From Bacteroidales bacterium UBA5342 (GTDB taxonomy: Bacteria > Bacteroidota > Bacteroidia > Bacteroidales > UBA5342): DNA of 20,113 bases. Each line of letters opens with the position of its first letter. Position 1 is the stretch's first letter. The position numbers and the translations under genes were made by a program. This document shows, one piece after another, positions 1-7,613 of the stretch. The notes beneath the pieces were generated by a model, which saw only the letters and a list, made by a program, of their open reading frames with translations, had not been told where the DNA came from and searched no databases. Where the stretch lies: contig DHQI01000029.1 of the NCBI GenBank assembly GCA_002408065.1, forward strand, positions 58,813-78,925, written 5' to 3'.

Positions 1-30
1 CATTGAATCATTGAATCATTGAACCATTGA
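1..30. repeat. 8-nt tandem repeat, about 3.75 copies
   Basis: The unit CATTGAAT is repeated three times (the third copy ends in C instead of T), followed by a partial fourth copy. It ends directly beside the stop codon of the minus-strand gene that starts at 1302. The array touches the left window edge, so its full length is unknown. The copies are nearly perfect, consistent with a slippage-prone simple repeat in a 3' untranslated region. Confidence 0.8.
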
Positions 31-1302
31 CTACTTACAACTCATCTGATGCAGAATCATCTTATCAGTTTCCAGCATACCTTCCGATCCAATTTTGCCA
101 AAATTTTGAATAGTTTGTTCTATATCATCTTCTATGATACCATCCATACTCGAAATCTCAACACCATCAATGGCCAGCATAGCCGATTGCACCGCGGCAC
201 TCACACCAGCCGATATTTTTAACGAACAGCCCACTTTTGCGCCATCACAAATCATACCGGTAATGCCACCAATCATATTTTTTATCGTAGCTACTATCTG
301 GTCGTAATTAGCACTCAGCAAATAAGCCACACCACAAGCTGACCCGGTAGCTGCCACCACCACACCACACAATGCCGATAAGCGCCCCAGATAAGACTTC
401 ATATGAATAGCAACTAAATTGCTCAATATCAAAGCTCTTATGGTCTCTTCACGGGTCTTACTAAGTTTTTCGGCAACAGCCACTACGGGCAAAAAGGTAG
501 TAATTCCCTGATTTCCACTTCCCGAATTGGACATTACCGGGCAAGTACAACCATCCATACGGGCATCAGCTCCTGCACTAGTCATCATGATAGCACGATT
601 AATAAGGTCATCACCAAAGATGCCTAGTTCAATATTCTTTTTCATCTTACGTCCTACCTGCATACCATAAGGTTTGGATAAACCTTCCTCTGAAATGGCT
701 TTGTTTAGCGTCACTCCCTCCCAAATAAATTCCAGATCTTCCAGAGGCGCATAAGAGGTGAACTCCCAGATACGTTTCATCGTCAGTCCTTCGAGGCGTT
801 CTTTTCCATCCTCTTCTACTGTTTCGTCTATATCTAGCCTCACCTCATCATTATATTGTACTTTTACAATATTGGTATGTTGATGATTAATGACTACCAA
901 AGCCGTATTATCCCCCTTATGACAATGACATTCTATGTAAAGAGGATCTGTGTCTTCTTTCAACTGAATATCGCACACTTTATGAGCAACCATATCCTTA
1001 GCGGCATCTATTTGCTCAGGTGTTACCTTAGAGATCACTTCCAGTTGTAACGAAGAATCGCCCCCCATCACTCCAAGAGCAGCAGCTATTGGCAAACCTT
1101 TCATTCCAGTACCAGGAACGCCTACAGCCATAGAATTCTTAAGAATGTTACCACTCACAAAAATCTCGATCTTTTCTGGCATTTCTTCCAACACTTCACG
1201 TGCTTTGGCACACGCCAAAGCCACAGCAATAGGTTCTGTACACCCCAAAGCAGGCACTACTTCCCGCTGTATCAAATCAATAATCTGCTGATTCGTTACC
1301 AT
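31..1302 (-). CDS. YhaM/UPF0597-family protein, probable L-cysteine desulfidase (L-serine dehydratase alpha-like)
   Basis: A 423-aa cytoplasmic protein of the L-serine dehydratase alpha / UPF0597 (YhaM, CyuA, CdsB) family; this is close to the usual 430-440 aa, so it is full length. The N-terminal GCTEP motif has Cys21. A DGCTCPVMSNSGSGNQG block sits near residues 250-266, and an ICDGAK-VGCSLK block near 351-362 has Cys352 and Cys359. In characterised archaeal CdsB these conserved cysteines hold a catalytic [4Fe-4S] cluster that eliminates sulfide from L-cysteine to give pyruvate and ammonia. By family knowledge the likely reaction is therefore L-cysteine desulfidation, with L-serine deamination as the alternative. 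It starts at ATG. A LysE-type exporter lies 68 nt upstream on the same strand, so an amino-acid export/catabolism pair is possible. I found no convincing separate promoter; a TTTG about 20 nt before an AT-rich block near 1345-1355 is weak. Family assignment is firm; substrate is inferred. Confidence 0.88.
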   Translation of the reverse strand: MVTNQQIIDLIQREVVPALGCTEPIAVALACAKAREVLEEMPEKIEIFVSGNILKNSMAVGVPGTGMKGLPIAAALGVMGGDSSLQLEVISKVTPEQIDAAKDMVAHKVCDIQLKEDTDPLYIECHCHKGDNTALVVINHQHTNIVKVQYNDEVRLDIDETVEEDGKERLEGLTMKRIWEFTSYAPLEDLEFIWEGVTLNKAISEEGLSKPYGMQVGRKMKKNIELGIFGDDLINRAIMMTSAGADARMDGCTCPVMSNSGSGNQGITTFLPVVAVAEKLSKTREETIRALILSNLVAIHMKSYLGRLSALCGVVVAATGSACGVAYLLSANYDQIVATIKNMIGGITGMICDGAKVGCSLKISAGVSAAVQSAMLAIDGVEISSMDGIIEDDIEQTIQNFGKIGSEGMLETDKMILHQMSCK

Positions 1303-1370
1303 AAAAGCTTAAAATATAAAAAAATAAATTCCTAAAAAATATGGAACAAATGTCAAAACATGCTAATTTA

Positions 1371-2009
1371 TCAGACAAAAGCCTGTATGACAATCCCCAA
1401 TGATATAACAGAAATCGTTACACCAGAAATCTTATTAATCCACCATAAGCGGCGAATATTGATATACCGACGCAATAAGCCCACCAATAAGGTCAAATGC
1501 ATCCACCAAAGTAATGCCCCGGCAAATACACCTAACAGCACTAAATATATCGTTTGCGACTCCTGAGCTTCTACAAATACATCGAAGCTCGCAAAAATAA
1601 CAAGGAAGGTAAAAACAGCAAGAGGATTGGAAACTGTAAGTAAAAAAGTACTCACAACATCCTGCCAATAGTTAACATTACGCTTACGGGGGGCACGAAT
1701 TTGGCGAATTGGATTTTGCAAAAAAGTATAAATCCCAAAGGCAAAAAGCACAGTGCCTCCCCCCACCTGTAACCAGGTTTGATGTGAGTCAATAAATTCA
1801 ATAATGAGCGAGAAACCATAACCAGCTACTAAGGCATACATCAAATCAGATAAAGCAGCACCAACACCGGAAAAAAAACCAGCCCAATTATCCCGCGTCA
1901 AAGTACGCTGTACAATCATTACACCTATAGGTCCCAAGGGAATAGACACCGCAATGCCCACCAAAATGCCTCGCAGCAGATAGCCTATGTCGCCTAAATG
2001 TTCAATCAT
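1371..2009 (-). CDS. LysE/RhtB-family amino-acid exporter
   Basis: A 212-aa integral membrane protein with about six hydrophobic segments. The N-terminal family signature GIAVSIPLGPIGVMIVQRTL (about residues 16-35) matches the LysE/RhtB P-x-GP-x pattern. The chain continues through a glycine-rich second helix, a charged loop near residue 100 (PIRQIRAPRKRN), then SNPLAVFTFL, the second conserved LysE block. Family members export amino acids or related small molecules by proton-coupled antiport across the inner membrane; the substrate cannot be read from the sequence. Length is normal. The ATG at 2009 is only a few bases beyond a perfect TATTTTTG -7 element, so the message may be leaderless or nearly so. 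The downstream neighbour on the same strand is the YhaM-like cysteine desulfidase (68-nt gap), which may share the transcript. Confidence 0.9.
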   Translation of the reverse strand: MIEHLGDIGYLLRGILVGIAVSIPLGPIGVMIVQRTLTRDNWAGFFSGVGAALSDLMYALVAGYGFSLIIEFIDSHQTWLQVGGGTVLFAFGIYTFLQNPIRQIRAPRKRNVNYWQDVVSTFLLTVSNPLAVFTFLVIFASFDVFVEAQESQTIYLVLLGVFAGALLWWMHLTLLVGLLRRYINIRRLWWINKISGVTISVISLGIVIQAFV

Positions 2010-2013
2010 ACTG

Positions 2014-2021
2014 CAAAAATA
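2014..2021 (-). promoter_or_regulatory. Bacteroidota -7 promoter element for the LysE-type gene
   Basis: On the minus strand this reads TATTTTTG, a full match to TAnnTTTG. A TTTG that could act as -33 lies at 2046-2049, but its 24-nt spacing is long. The element ends 4 nt before the start codon, so transcription would start at or next to the ATG. Confidence 0.55.
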
Positions 2022-2319
2022 CTTCTAAATAGTTAACTAAAAACTCAAAACCATCCTTTTTTATGATTCTTTGTCAAATACTGTAGGCTGTATCCATTAT
2101 GATGTATCACAATATGACTTAGGTTGTGCATTAAAAAGACTCCTGATCCCTGCATTAAACACTCCCCGCCACTAAGGCTCTCTCTATATACTCTTTTTTT
2201 TACAGATTATGCGTTTGACCAATACCCTGCTTCACTATAAACCTGTTTCACCATTATTCATCATCTCATTGAAGTAAAGCAAAGCAATTATTGCAATGCA
2301 AAACCCCAAGCTTTTTACG
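2022..2319. other. Divergent intergenic region without a recognisable gene
   Basis: This is most of the 336-nt gap between the minus-strand exporter gene and plus-strand rimO. It is AT-rich and has no credible reading frame, tRNA-like fold or strong inverted repeat. A run of eight T lies near 2191-2200 but no good hairpin precedes it. Apart from the promoter elements at its two ends I see nothing in it. Confidence 0.6.
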
Positions 2320-2327
2320 TACATTTG
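2320..2327 (+). promoter_or_regulatory. Bacteroidota -7 element of rimO
   Basis: TACATTTG is a perfect TAnnTTTG match. The nearest TTG that could be a -33 is at 2291-2293, which is rather far. Transcription should begin near 2333, about 13 nt before the ATG at 2346. The in-frame TTG at 2325 lies inside this element, so it cannot be the translation start if this promoter is used. Confidence 0.7.
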
Positions 2328-2345
2328 CCCCCAAATTATCACACA

Positions 2346-3650
2346 ATGTCAAAAAAGAAACACGTCGATATCATAACGATGGGATGCTCAAAAAATTTGG
2401 TTGATTCCGAAATCCTTTTGCATCACTTCAGAGAAAACAACTACACTATACATCATGACCCCGAACAAGTTTCGGGTGACATAGCCATCGTAAACACTTG
2501 TGGTTTTATAGGAGACGCTAAAGAGGAATCGGTCAATATGATTTTGCAATTGGCTCAACTCAAACAAGATGGTCAGCTCAATGAATTATACGTCATGGGC
2601 TGTTTGTCGCAGCGCTATAATGAGGAATTGCGAAAAGAGATTCCGGAAATCGATGGCATATACGGAAAATTTGACTGGCGTAACGTGGTACAGGATATCG
2701 ACACTACCAATCAGGTGGGAGAAGACCAACGTGTCATCACAACACCAAAACACTATGCCTACATCAAAATATCTGAAGGCTGTAACCGGGCATGTGCTTA
2801 CTGTGCCATTCCTATCATTACCGGCAAGCACATATCACGCCCAATGGAAGAGATAATACAAGAAGTCAAAGATCTGGTCAAACAGGGGGTAAAAGAATTT
2901 CAAATCATAGCACAAGACCTCTCTTATTATGGCATCGATCTGTATAAAGAAAACCGTTTGGCACAATTAGTAGAAGCCATTTCAGACCTGCCTGGCGTGG
3001 AATGGATACGACTGCATTATGCTTATCCTACCAAGTTTCCATACGACCTGCTACCTGTAATGCGCGAGCGTGATAACGTATGTAAATACCTCGACATAGC
3101 CCTACAACACATCAGCACACCGGTACTCAAAGCTATGAAGCGTGGCATCACTAAAGAAAAAACCATAGAATTGCTTGAACGCATTCGCCATGAAGTGCCA
3201 GGCATCTACCTGCGTACCACAATGATGGTGGGTTATCCAAACGAAACGGAAGAACAATACCAAGAGATATGCGATTTTATTCAGGCATATCCCTTTGAAC
3301 GACTGGGCGTTTTCCCTTATTCCGAAGAAGAAGGCACTTACGCCGGCGACACTCTGGAGGATAACATCCCCGCGTCAGAAAAAGAACGTCGCACGGCACA
3401 ACTAATGATGCTGCAAGAGAGTATTGCTCACCAAGCAGCCGAAAAACTTGTCAACACCTCTCAAAACGTGATCATCGACCGTGCAGAAAGCGACTATTAT
3501 ATTGGTCGTACTCAATACGATTCTCCTGAAGTAGACCCTGAAGTAATCGTTTATTCAGATCAAGATTTAACAATCGGTAAGATCTATTCTGTACATATCA
3601 CAGAAGCCGAAGGTTTTGACCTAATTGGAGAAGTAAACCATAATAGTTAA
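2346..3650 (+). CDS. rimO: Ribosomal protein uS12 methylthiotransferase RimO
   Basis: A 434-aa radical-SAM enzyme that adds a methylthio group to the conserved aspartate of ribosomal protein S12. Three parts are visible: an N-terminal UPF0004/MTTase domain with cysteines 14 (MGCSKNLVDSE), 52 (NTCGFI) and 86 (MGCLSQR), which bind the auxiliary 4Fe-4S cluster; the radical-SAM core with CNRACAYC (Cys146, 150, 153) binding the SAM cluster; and a C-terminal TRAM-like domain ending in DLIGEVN. The MGCSKNLVDSE signature separates RimO from its relative MiaB. The frame is open back to TTG 2325, but I chose ATG 2346: it gives the usual RimO N-terminus, and the upstream TTG overlaps the promoter. Its neighbour gldE has its own promoter 143 nt downstream, so the two are probably separate transcripts. 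Complete, with no missing key residue. Confidence 0.95.
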   Translation: MSKKKHVDIITMGCSKNLVDSEILLHHFRENNYTIHHDPEQVSGDIAIVNTCGFIGDAKEESVNMILQLAQLKQDGQLNELYVMGCLSQRYNEELRKEIPEIDGIYGKFDWRNVVQDIDTTNQVGEDQRVITTPKHYAYIKISEGCNRACAYCAIPIITGKHISRPMEEIIQEVKDLVKQGVKEFQIIAQDLSYYGIDLYKENRLAQLVEAISDLPGVEWIRLHYAYPTKFPYDLLPVMRERDNVCKYLDIALQHISTPVLKAMKRGITKEKTIELLERIRHEVPGIYLRTTMMVGYPNETEEQYQEICDFIQAYPFERLGVFPYSEEEGTYAGDTLEDNIPASEKERRTAQLMMLQESIAHQAAEKLVNTSQNVIIDRAESDYYIGRTQYDSPEVDPEVIVYSDQDLTIGKIYSVHITEAEGFDLIGEVNHNS

Positions 3651-3736
3651 AAATTTCTACTTAGGAATCACATGTATCCGTGGCTGAGCCTTTTTACTGA
3701 CATGACAACAAGAGTTAAATACACAAACATTAGCTC

Positions 3737-3767
3737 TTTATTATCTAAATAATTATCCCTAAATTTG
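3737..3767 (+). promoter_or_regulatory. Bacteroidota promoter of gldE
   Basis: A -33-like TTTA (3737-3740), a 19-nt spacer and a perfect -7 element TAAATTTG (3760-3767). Transcription would start near 3773, about 20 nt before the TTG start of gldE. Confidence 0.65.
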
Positions 3768-3793
3768 CACCCTTAAATCAACATCATTAAACA

Positions 3794-5116
3794 TTGGAAA
3801 CAGACGACCCTCTTAGTTGCACCTTGCTAGTTTTTAACACCATTACGGCTTCGCCCGTACAAGCAACACACATTATTTCCTTTTTAATCTTAGTCCTCTT
3901 AATCATTATTTCAGCCTTTATATCAGGTTCCGAAGTCGCTTTCTTTGGTCTGGAGGCCAAAGATAAAGAAGAACTTAAGCTAGGCAAAAACAGTAATGAT
4001 ACAGCTGTTGAACGTCAACTCAGCAAACTGGATTATTTGCTGGCAACCATCCTAACCACCAATAACTTTGTTAATGTAGGCATCGTGCTGCTCACAGCGC
4101 ACCTGACTAACCAATTGTTTGATTTTTCACAAAATCCAACGCTTGGTTTTATCATACAAACAGTAATTATCACCTTCATTCTACTTTTATTTGGTGAAAT
4201 TTTACCCAAGGTATATGCCAACAACCACGCCCTGCGCTTTGCACGCCTTATGGCACGCCCACTCAACATTCTAGGACGTTTTTTTAAACCTTTAACATCC
4301 TTTTTGGTCGTTTCTACTGATTTAGTCAACCGACGCATAGCCCGCCATCATCAGAATATCTCGCGCGACGACCTTTCCACAGCTCTGGAGCTCACTTCCG
4401 AGGAGCTTACCGAAGAAAAAGAATTGCTCGAAGGCATCATCAAATTTGGCAACATCAGCGTCGCTGATATAATGACTTCGCGTGTAGACGTTACAGACCT
4501 CAACCTCAAAAGCAAATTTTCACACGTTATTAAGGTCATTATAGCATCTGGTTTTTCGCGCATCCCTGTTTATGCCGACACACCCGATAATGTCAAAGGT
4601 GTGCTTTACATCAAGGATCTTTTGCCTCACTTACAGAAGAAAACTTTTCGCTGGCAAACACTGATACGTCCACCTTATTTCGTACCGGGAACAAAGAAAA
4701 TCAATGATTTACTGGAAGAATTCCAAAGCAATAAGATTCACATGGCTATCATTGTGGACGAATATGGCGGCACCTCTGGTATTGTAACATTAGAGGATAT
4801 ATTGGAAGAGATTGTAGGCGAAATATCCGATGAATTTGATGCGCAGGATAACTCCTACAAAATCAATAAAGATGGTACTATCGTATTCGAAGCCAAAATA
4901 CCTATCCACGACTTCTGTAAAATTACTAAAATAGATGAAGAAATCTTTGAAGAGATACGTGGTGAAGCTGACTCATTAGGTGGTATGCTTCTCGAAGTCC
5001 ACGGCGAAATGCCTCAACGCTACGACGAAATCTTTGTGCTCGACTACAAATTTAAAGTCTTCTCAGTAGACGATCGCCGTATTATTAAAGTAAAGTATTT
5101 CCCTAAGAAAGATTAA
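3794..5116 (+). CDS. gldE: Gliding motility-associated protein GldE (CNNM/CBS/CorC-HlyC membrane protein)
   Basis: A 440-aa protein with the HlyC/CorC architecture. A hydrophobic N-terminal DUF21/CNNM domain spans about residues 28-200, with membrane segments near 27-45, 84-104 and 116-136 and the ISGSEVAFF motif. A tandem CBS pair follows at about 222-345 (IMTSRVDV; VDEYGGTSGIVTLEDILEEIVGEI), then a C-terminal transporter-associated domain (about 360-435). GldE belongs to the gliding/type IX secretion gene set of Bacteroidota, is related to GldD function and is usually beside gldD. The wider family includes magnesium/cobalt efflux proteins, so ion transport is an alternative description. The start is TTG, chosen because the N-terminus METDDPL fits the family and no ATG lies between the promoter and the first membrane helix. 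Here gldD lies 5.3 kb downstream, separated by an unrelated operon on the opposite strand. Confidence 0.88.
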   Translation: METDDPLSCTLLVFNTITASPVQATHIISFLILVLLIIISAFISGSEVAFFGLEAKDKEELKLGKNSNDTAVERQLSKLDYLLATILTTNNFVNVGIVLLTAHLTNQLFDFSQNPTLGFIIQTVIITFILLLFGEILPKVYANNHALRFARLMARPLNILGRFFKPLTSFLVVSTDLVNRRIARHHQNISRDDLSTALELTSEELTEEKELLEGIIKFGNISVADIMTSRVDVTDLNLKSKFSHVIKVIIASGFSRIPVYADTPDNVKGVLYIKDLLPHLQKKTFRWQTLIRPPYFVPGTKKINDLLEEFQSNKIHMAIIVDEYGGTSGIVTLEDILEEIVGEISDEFDAQDNSYKINKDGTIVFEAKIPIHDFCKITKIDEEIFEEIRGEADSLGGMLLEVHGEMPQRYDEIFVLDYKFKVFSVDDRRIIKVKYFPKKD

Positions 5117-5429
5117 TCTATACAACTTTCTACCTCTAAACACTTTACTCCAACACCTCCACTTCTATTAGATAAGAACAAACACCTTAATTTAGGAGAC
5201 TTTAGCAGGAGATAGTAAAATGCAAGAGTCTCCCTTAGTATTTATTGGCTAAGCCCTAAAAAAACGACTGAAGATTGTCCTTTGTATAAGAAGTTCCTTC
5301 GTTGCTTTTGTACGCCCGTAACTCAAACCACCAACAAACCACCCATACAAACGCCATAGGACACCTTTAAACAGCAGTTTGTGACACAATCCTACAGCAA
5401 CTTAAGCATACGAAACACTTCTCTGAAAT
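5117..5429. other. Intergenic region without a recognisable gene
   Basis: This lies between the end of gldE and the terminator of the convergent carboxyltransferase operon. It has no credible coding frame. A 7-bp inverted repeat (GGAGACT at 5195-5201 and AGTCTCC at 5227-5233, 25-nt loop) is the only structure I noticed. No T-run follows it, and I do not assign it a function. Confidence 0.55.
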
Positions 5430-5458
5430 AAAAAAAGGCAGCCGCGCAGGACCACCTT
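5430..5458 (-). terminator. Intrinsic terminator of the carboxyltransferase operon
   Basis: Read on the minus strand: AAGGTGGTC, 6-nt loop, GGCTGCCTT, followed by a run of T (the A-run at 5430-5436 on the plus strand). The 9-bp stem includes three G-U pairs. It lies 28 nt after the stop codon of the last gene of the operon. Confidence 0.8.
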
Positions 5459-5486
5459 CTCTTAATATACGTTCTTAGAAAACCGC

Positions 5487-7379
5487 TTACTCAATGACCA
5501 TCAGCACATCGCCTTTAGCAACAGAGTCACCAGTTTCATATTTAATTTCTTTCACAGTACCATCTACTGCAGCATCAAGGTTGTTCATCATTTTCATAGC
5601 TTCCAGTACAGCTACAGTATCACCTTTCTTCACACTGTCACCTACTTTTACTTTGAACTCAACCACCATACCTGGGATAGGAGCTACAAGAGCACCGGTA
5701 GCTTCTACTTCTTTGTTTCCTGCTTTAGCACGACGAGCACGTGGAGCAGCAGCGGCAGCGTTAGGATCGTTGATTTCTACAGTGAACACTTCACCGTCTA
5801 CTTTCACTTCCAATTCGCGTGTTGCACCACCACCTTTGGCGGTCAATTCACCAGAAAGAGCTTTTTGAATCAATTTTTCCTCTTTCTCTACCTGCTCCAT
5901 AGTCTTAGCTTTAAACTCAGCAGGCACTTCCTCTTTACCATATTTCCATTTCAGGAAACGTTTACCGGTAACAGGATATAGTGCACACAATACTTCGTCG
6001 TCGATATCTTGTGCCAAACCGGAAAATTCAGCTTTTACATCTTCCATCTCATCATCCAAGATAGATCCCGGACGTACTGTGATAGGCTCCTCACCACGTG
6101 GATAATCTTTCAGAGCTTTGGCCTGTACTTCCGGGTTGATAGGCATTGTTGTTTTACCATACAATCCGTAACACAGGTCTTTTACCTCTTTAGTGATTTT
6201 AGCATACTCACCTTCGTAAGAGTCAAACAATACATTGTTGACTGTTTGTACCCCTACTATCTGAGATGTAGGTGTTACCAATGGAATATTACCTAAATCT
6301 TTACGCACCTTAGGCAATTGACGAAATACCTCTGGTAATTTATCCAATGCATCCATAGCTTTCAACTGATTAACCAAGTTAGAAAGCATACCACCCGGTG
6401 TCTGGTGAAGTAATACATTGATGTCCGTAGTAGAATATTTAGGATTGTTATCCAAGTGTTTATACTTAGGAATATATTTCTCCATCTCATCAGCTATGGC
6501 TGTTATCTTTTTGATGTCCATACCAGTATCACGGCTAGTACCTAAAAGTGACATAATGATAGGCTCTACAGCGGCGTGAGATGTACGGTAAGCATAAGGT
6601 CCGATACAAGTATCCACTATATCCACACCTGCCTCAATGGCTTTAAAGATTGAAAGATCCCCCATACCAGAAGTAAAGTGGGTATGAAGACCAATAGGTG
6701 TATCAGTAATTTTCTTAATTTCCCGAACCAAATTATAAATATCGTAAGGCGCTATCAAACCAGCCATATCCTTAATGCAGATAGAGTCCACACCAAATTC
6801 AACCAATTCTTTCACCTTGTTTAGGTAATAACCCATATTGTACACATCACCACCTAAGCGAGGTTGATTCAAGGTATAACATACCACTCCTTGGAAATGC
6901 TTACCATTATCTTTAATGACCTGCGCTGCCGTTTCGAAGTTACGGTAATCGTTCAAGGCATCAAAACAACGGAAGATATCCATACCATTGTCAATAGAGC
7001 GTTGTACGAATGCCTTTACCACATCATCAGCATAGTTACGATAGCCTACTACATTTTGCCCACGCAACAACATCGAGAATGGCGTCTTCGGCATGTGTTT
7101 CTTCAACACCCTTAAACGTTCCCAAGGGTCTTCTGCCAAGAAACGGTGCATGGTATCAAAGGTGGCCCCTCCCCAAGTCTCAACCGCATTATAACCGGCG
7201 TTATCAATCATTTCGGCTACCGGTAACATATCTTCTGTACGTCCTCGCGTAGCAAAAAGTGACTGGTGTCCGTCACGTAAGCTAACATCGTTAATCTTAA
7301 TAGGATTGGCTGCTGCAGGACGATCAGCACCAAACTCTAGTGGAGTCATTTCCAACACTCCGTGTTTATCGAAATCCAT
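5487..7379 (-). CDS. OadA/PycB-type carboxyltransferase fused to a biotin carrier domain (transcarboxylase 5S + 1.3S-like)
   Basis: A 630-aa protein. Residues about 26-300 form an HMGL-like TIM barrel with the carboxyltransferase signature LRDGHQS-FATRGRTEDM. The expected metal site is Asp36, the carbamylated lysine Lys203 in CIKDMAG, and His232/His234 in LHTHFTSG. A PYC/OADA conserved region follows (about 320-500), then a charged and Ala-rich linker (about 520-565). The C-terminal biotinyl domain carries EAMKMMN with biotinylated Lys596. The protein would exchange CO2 between biotin and pyruvate/oxaloacetate. Its length and order match the oxaloacetate decarboxylase alpha subunit and pyruvate carboxylase subunit B; sequence alone does not separate these from a transcarboxylase 5S subunit joined to 1.3S. 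It is the last gene of an operon with mmdA and a 61-aa protein (36-nt gap) and is followed by a terminator. No OadB or biotin carboxylase gene is adjacent. Domain calls are firm; the exact reaction is inferred. Confidence 0.9.
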   Translation of the reverse strand: MDFDKHGVLEMTPLEFGADRPAAANPIKINDVSLRDGHQSLFATRGRTEDMLPVAEMIDNAGYNAVETWGGATFDTMHRFLAEDPWERLRVLKKHMPKTPFSMLLRGQNVVGYRNYADDVVKAFVQRSIDNGMDIFRCFDALNDYRNFETAAQVIKDNGKHFQGVVCYTLNQPRLGGDVYNMGYYLNKVKELVEFGVDSICIKDMAGLIAPYDIYNLVREIKKITDTPIGLHTHFTSGMGDLSIFKAIEAGVDIVDTCIGPYAYRTSHAAVEPIIMSLLGTSRDTGMDIKKITAIADEMEKYIPKYKHLDNNPKYSTTDINVLLHQTPGGMLSNLVNQLKAMDALDKLPEVFRQLPKVRKDLGNIPLVTPTSQIVGVQTVNNVLFDSYEGEYAKITKEVKDLCYGLYGKTTMPINPEVQAKALKDYPRGEEPITVRPGSILDDEMEDVKAEFSGLAQDIDDEVLCALYPVTGKRFLKWKYGKEEVPAEFKAKTMEQVEKEEKLIQKALSGELTAKGGGATRELEVKVDGEVFTVEINDPNAAAAAPRARRAKAGNKEVEATGALVAPIPGMVVEFKVKVGDSVKKGDTVAVLEAMKMMNNLDAAVDGTVKEIKYETGDSVAKGDVLMVIE

Positions 7380-7415
7380 TTGTCTATTTTTTTTGATTCT
7401 TCCTTTTTAATCTAA

Positions 7416-7601
7416 TTATCCGCGGGAGCGTATAGCACGACCATGTCGCTGTACCATTACACGGTTACCCATAGCTATTTCCTTTCCAGTAGCTAACCAT
7501 GAATTTTTGGTTTTCCCTTCATTATTCTTAGCAGCTTCCTGCTCCAAATAGTAAGCTACAGCTACTAATGCCGCTTTTTTCTTTTTTTCACTTGCTGTCA
7601 T
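7416..7601 (-). CDS. Small OadG/MmdE-like accessory subunit of the biotin carboxyltransferase complex
   Basis: A 61-aa protein. A lysine-rich start (EKKKKAALVAVAYYLEQE, about residues 4-21) forms an Ala-rich amphipathic helix. A loop follows, then a basic tail with the pattern W-x3-GK-x3-MGNR and VQRHGR. In OadG and methylmalonyl-CoA decarboxylase delta subunits, the cytosolic C-terminal part has the same arrangement: an Ala-rich helix, a Trp, a basic G[KR] segment and a terminal arginine-rich stretch. The Veillonella epsilon subunit (MmdE), about 55 aa, resembles only that part. I therefore read this as a soluble MmdE/OadG-tail-like assembly factor. It has no membrane helix, unlike OadG. It lies 12 nt after mmdA and 36 nt before the fused biotin protein, so co-translation and complex formation are likely. 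The coding call rests on conserved operon position and sensible composition; the homology is by eye. Confidence 0.72.
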   Translation of the reverse strand: MTASEKKKKAALVAVAYYLEQEAAKNNEGKTKNSWLATGKEIAMGNRVMVQRHGRAIRSRG

Positions 7602-7613
7602 TCTTATACTATT

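Noticed and set aside
31..1302. Reading the first gene as a classic L-serine dehydratase subunit
   Set aside because: GCTEP and the cysteine pattern fit the single-chain YhaM/cysteine desulfidase branch better; the partner beta domain of two-domain serine dehydratases is absent.
5195..5233. Inverted repeat GGAGACT/AGTCTCC after gldE, considered as a terminator
   Set aside because: The loop is 25 nt and no T-run follows, so terminator function is not supported.
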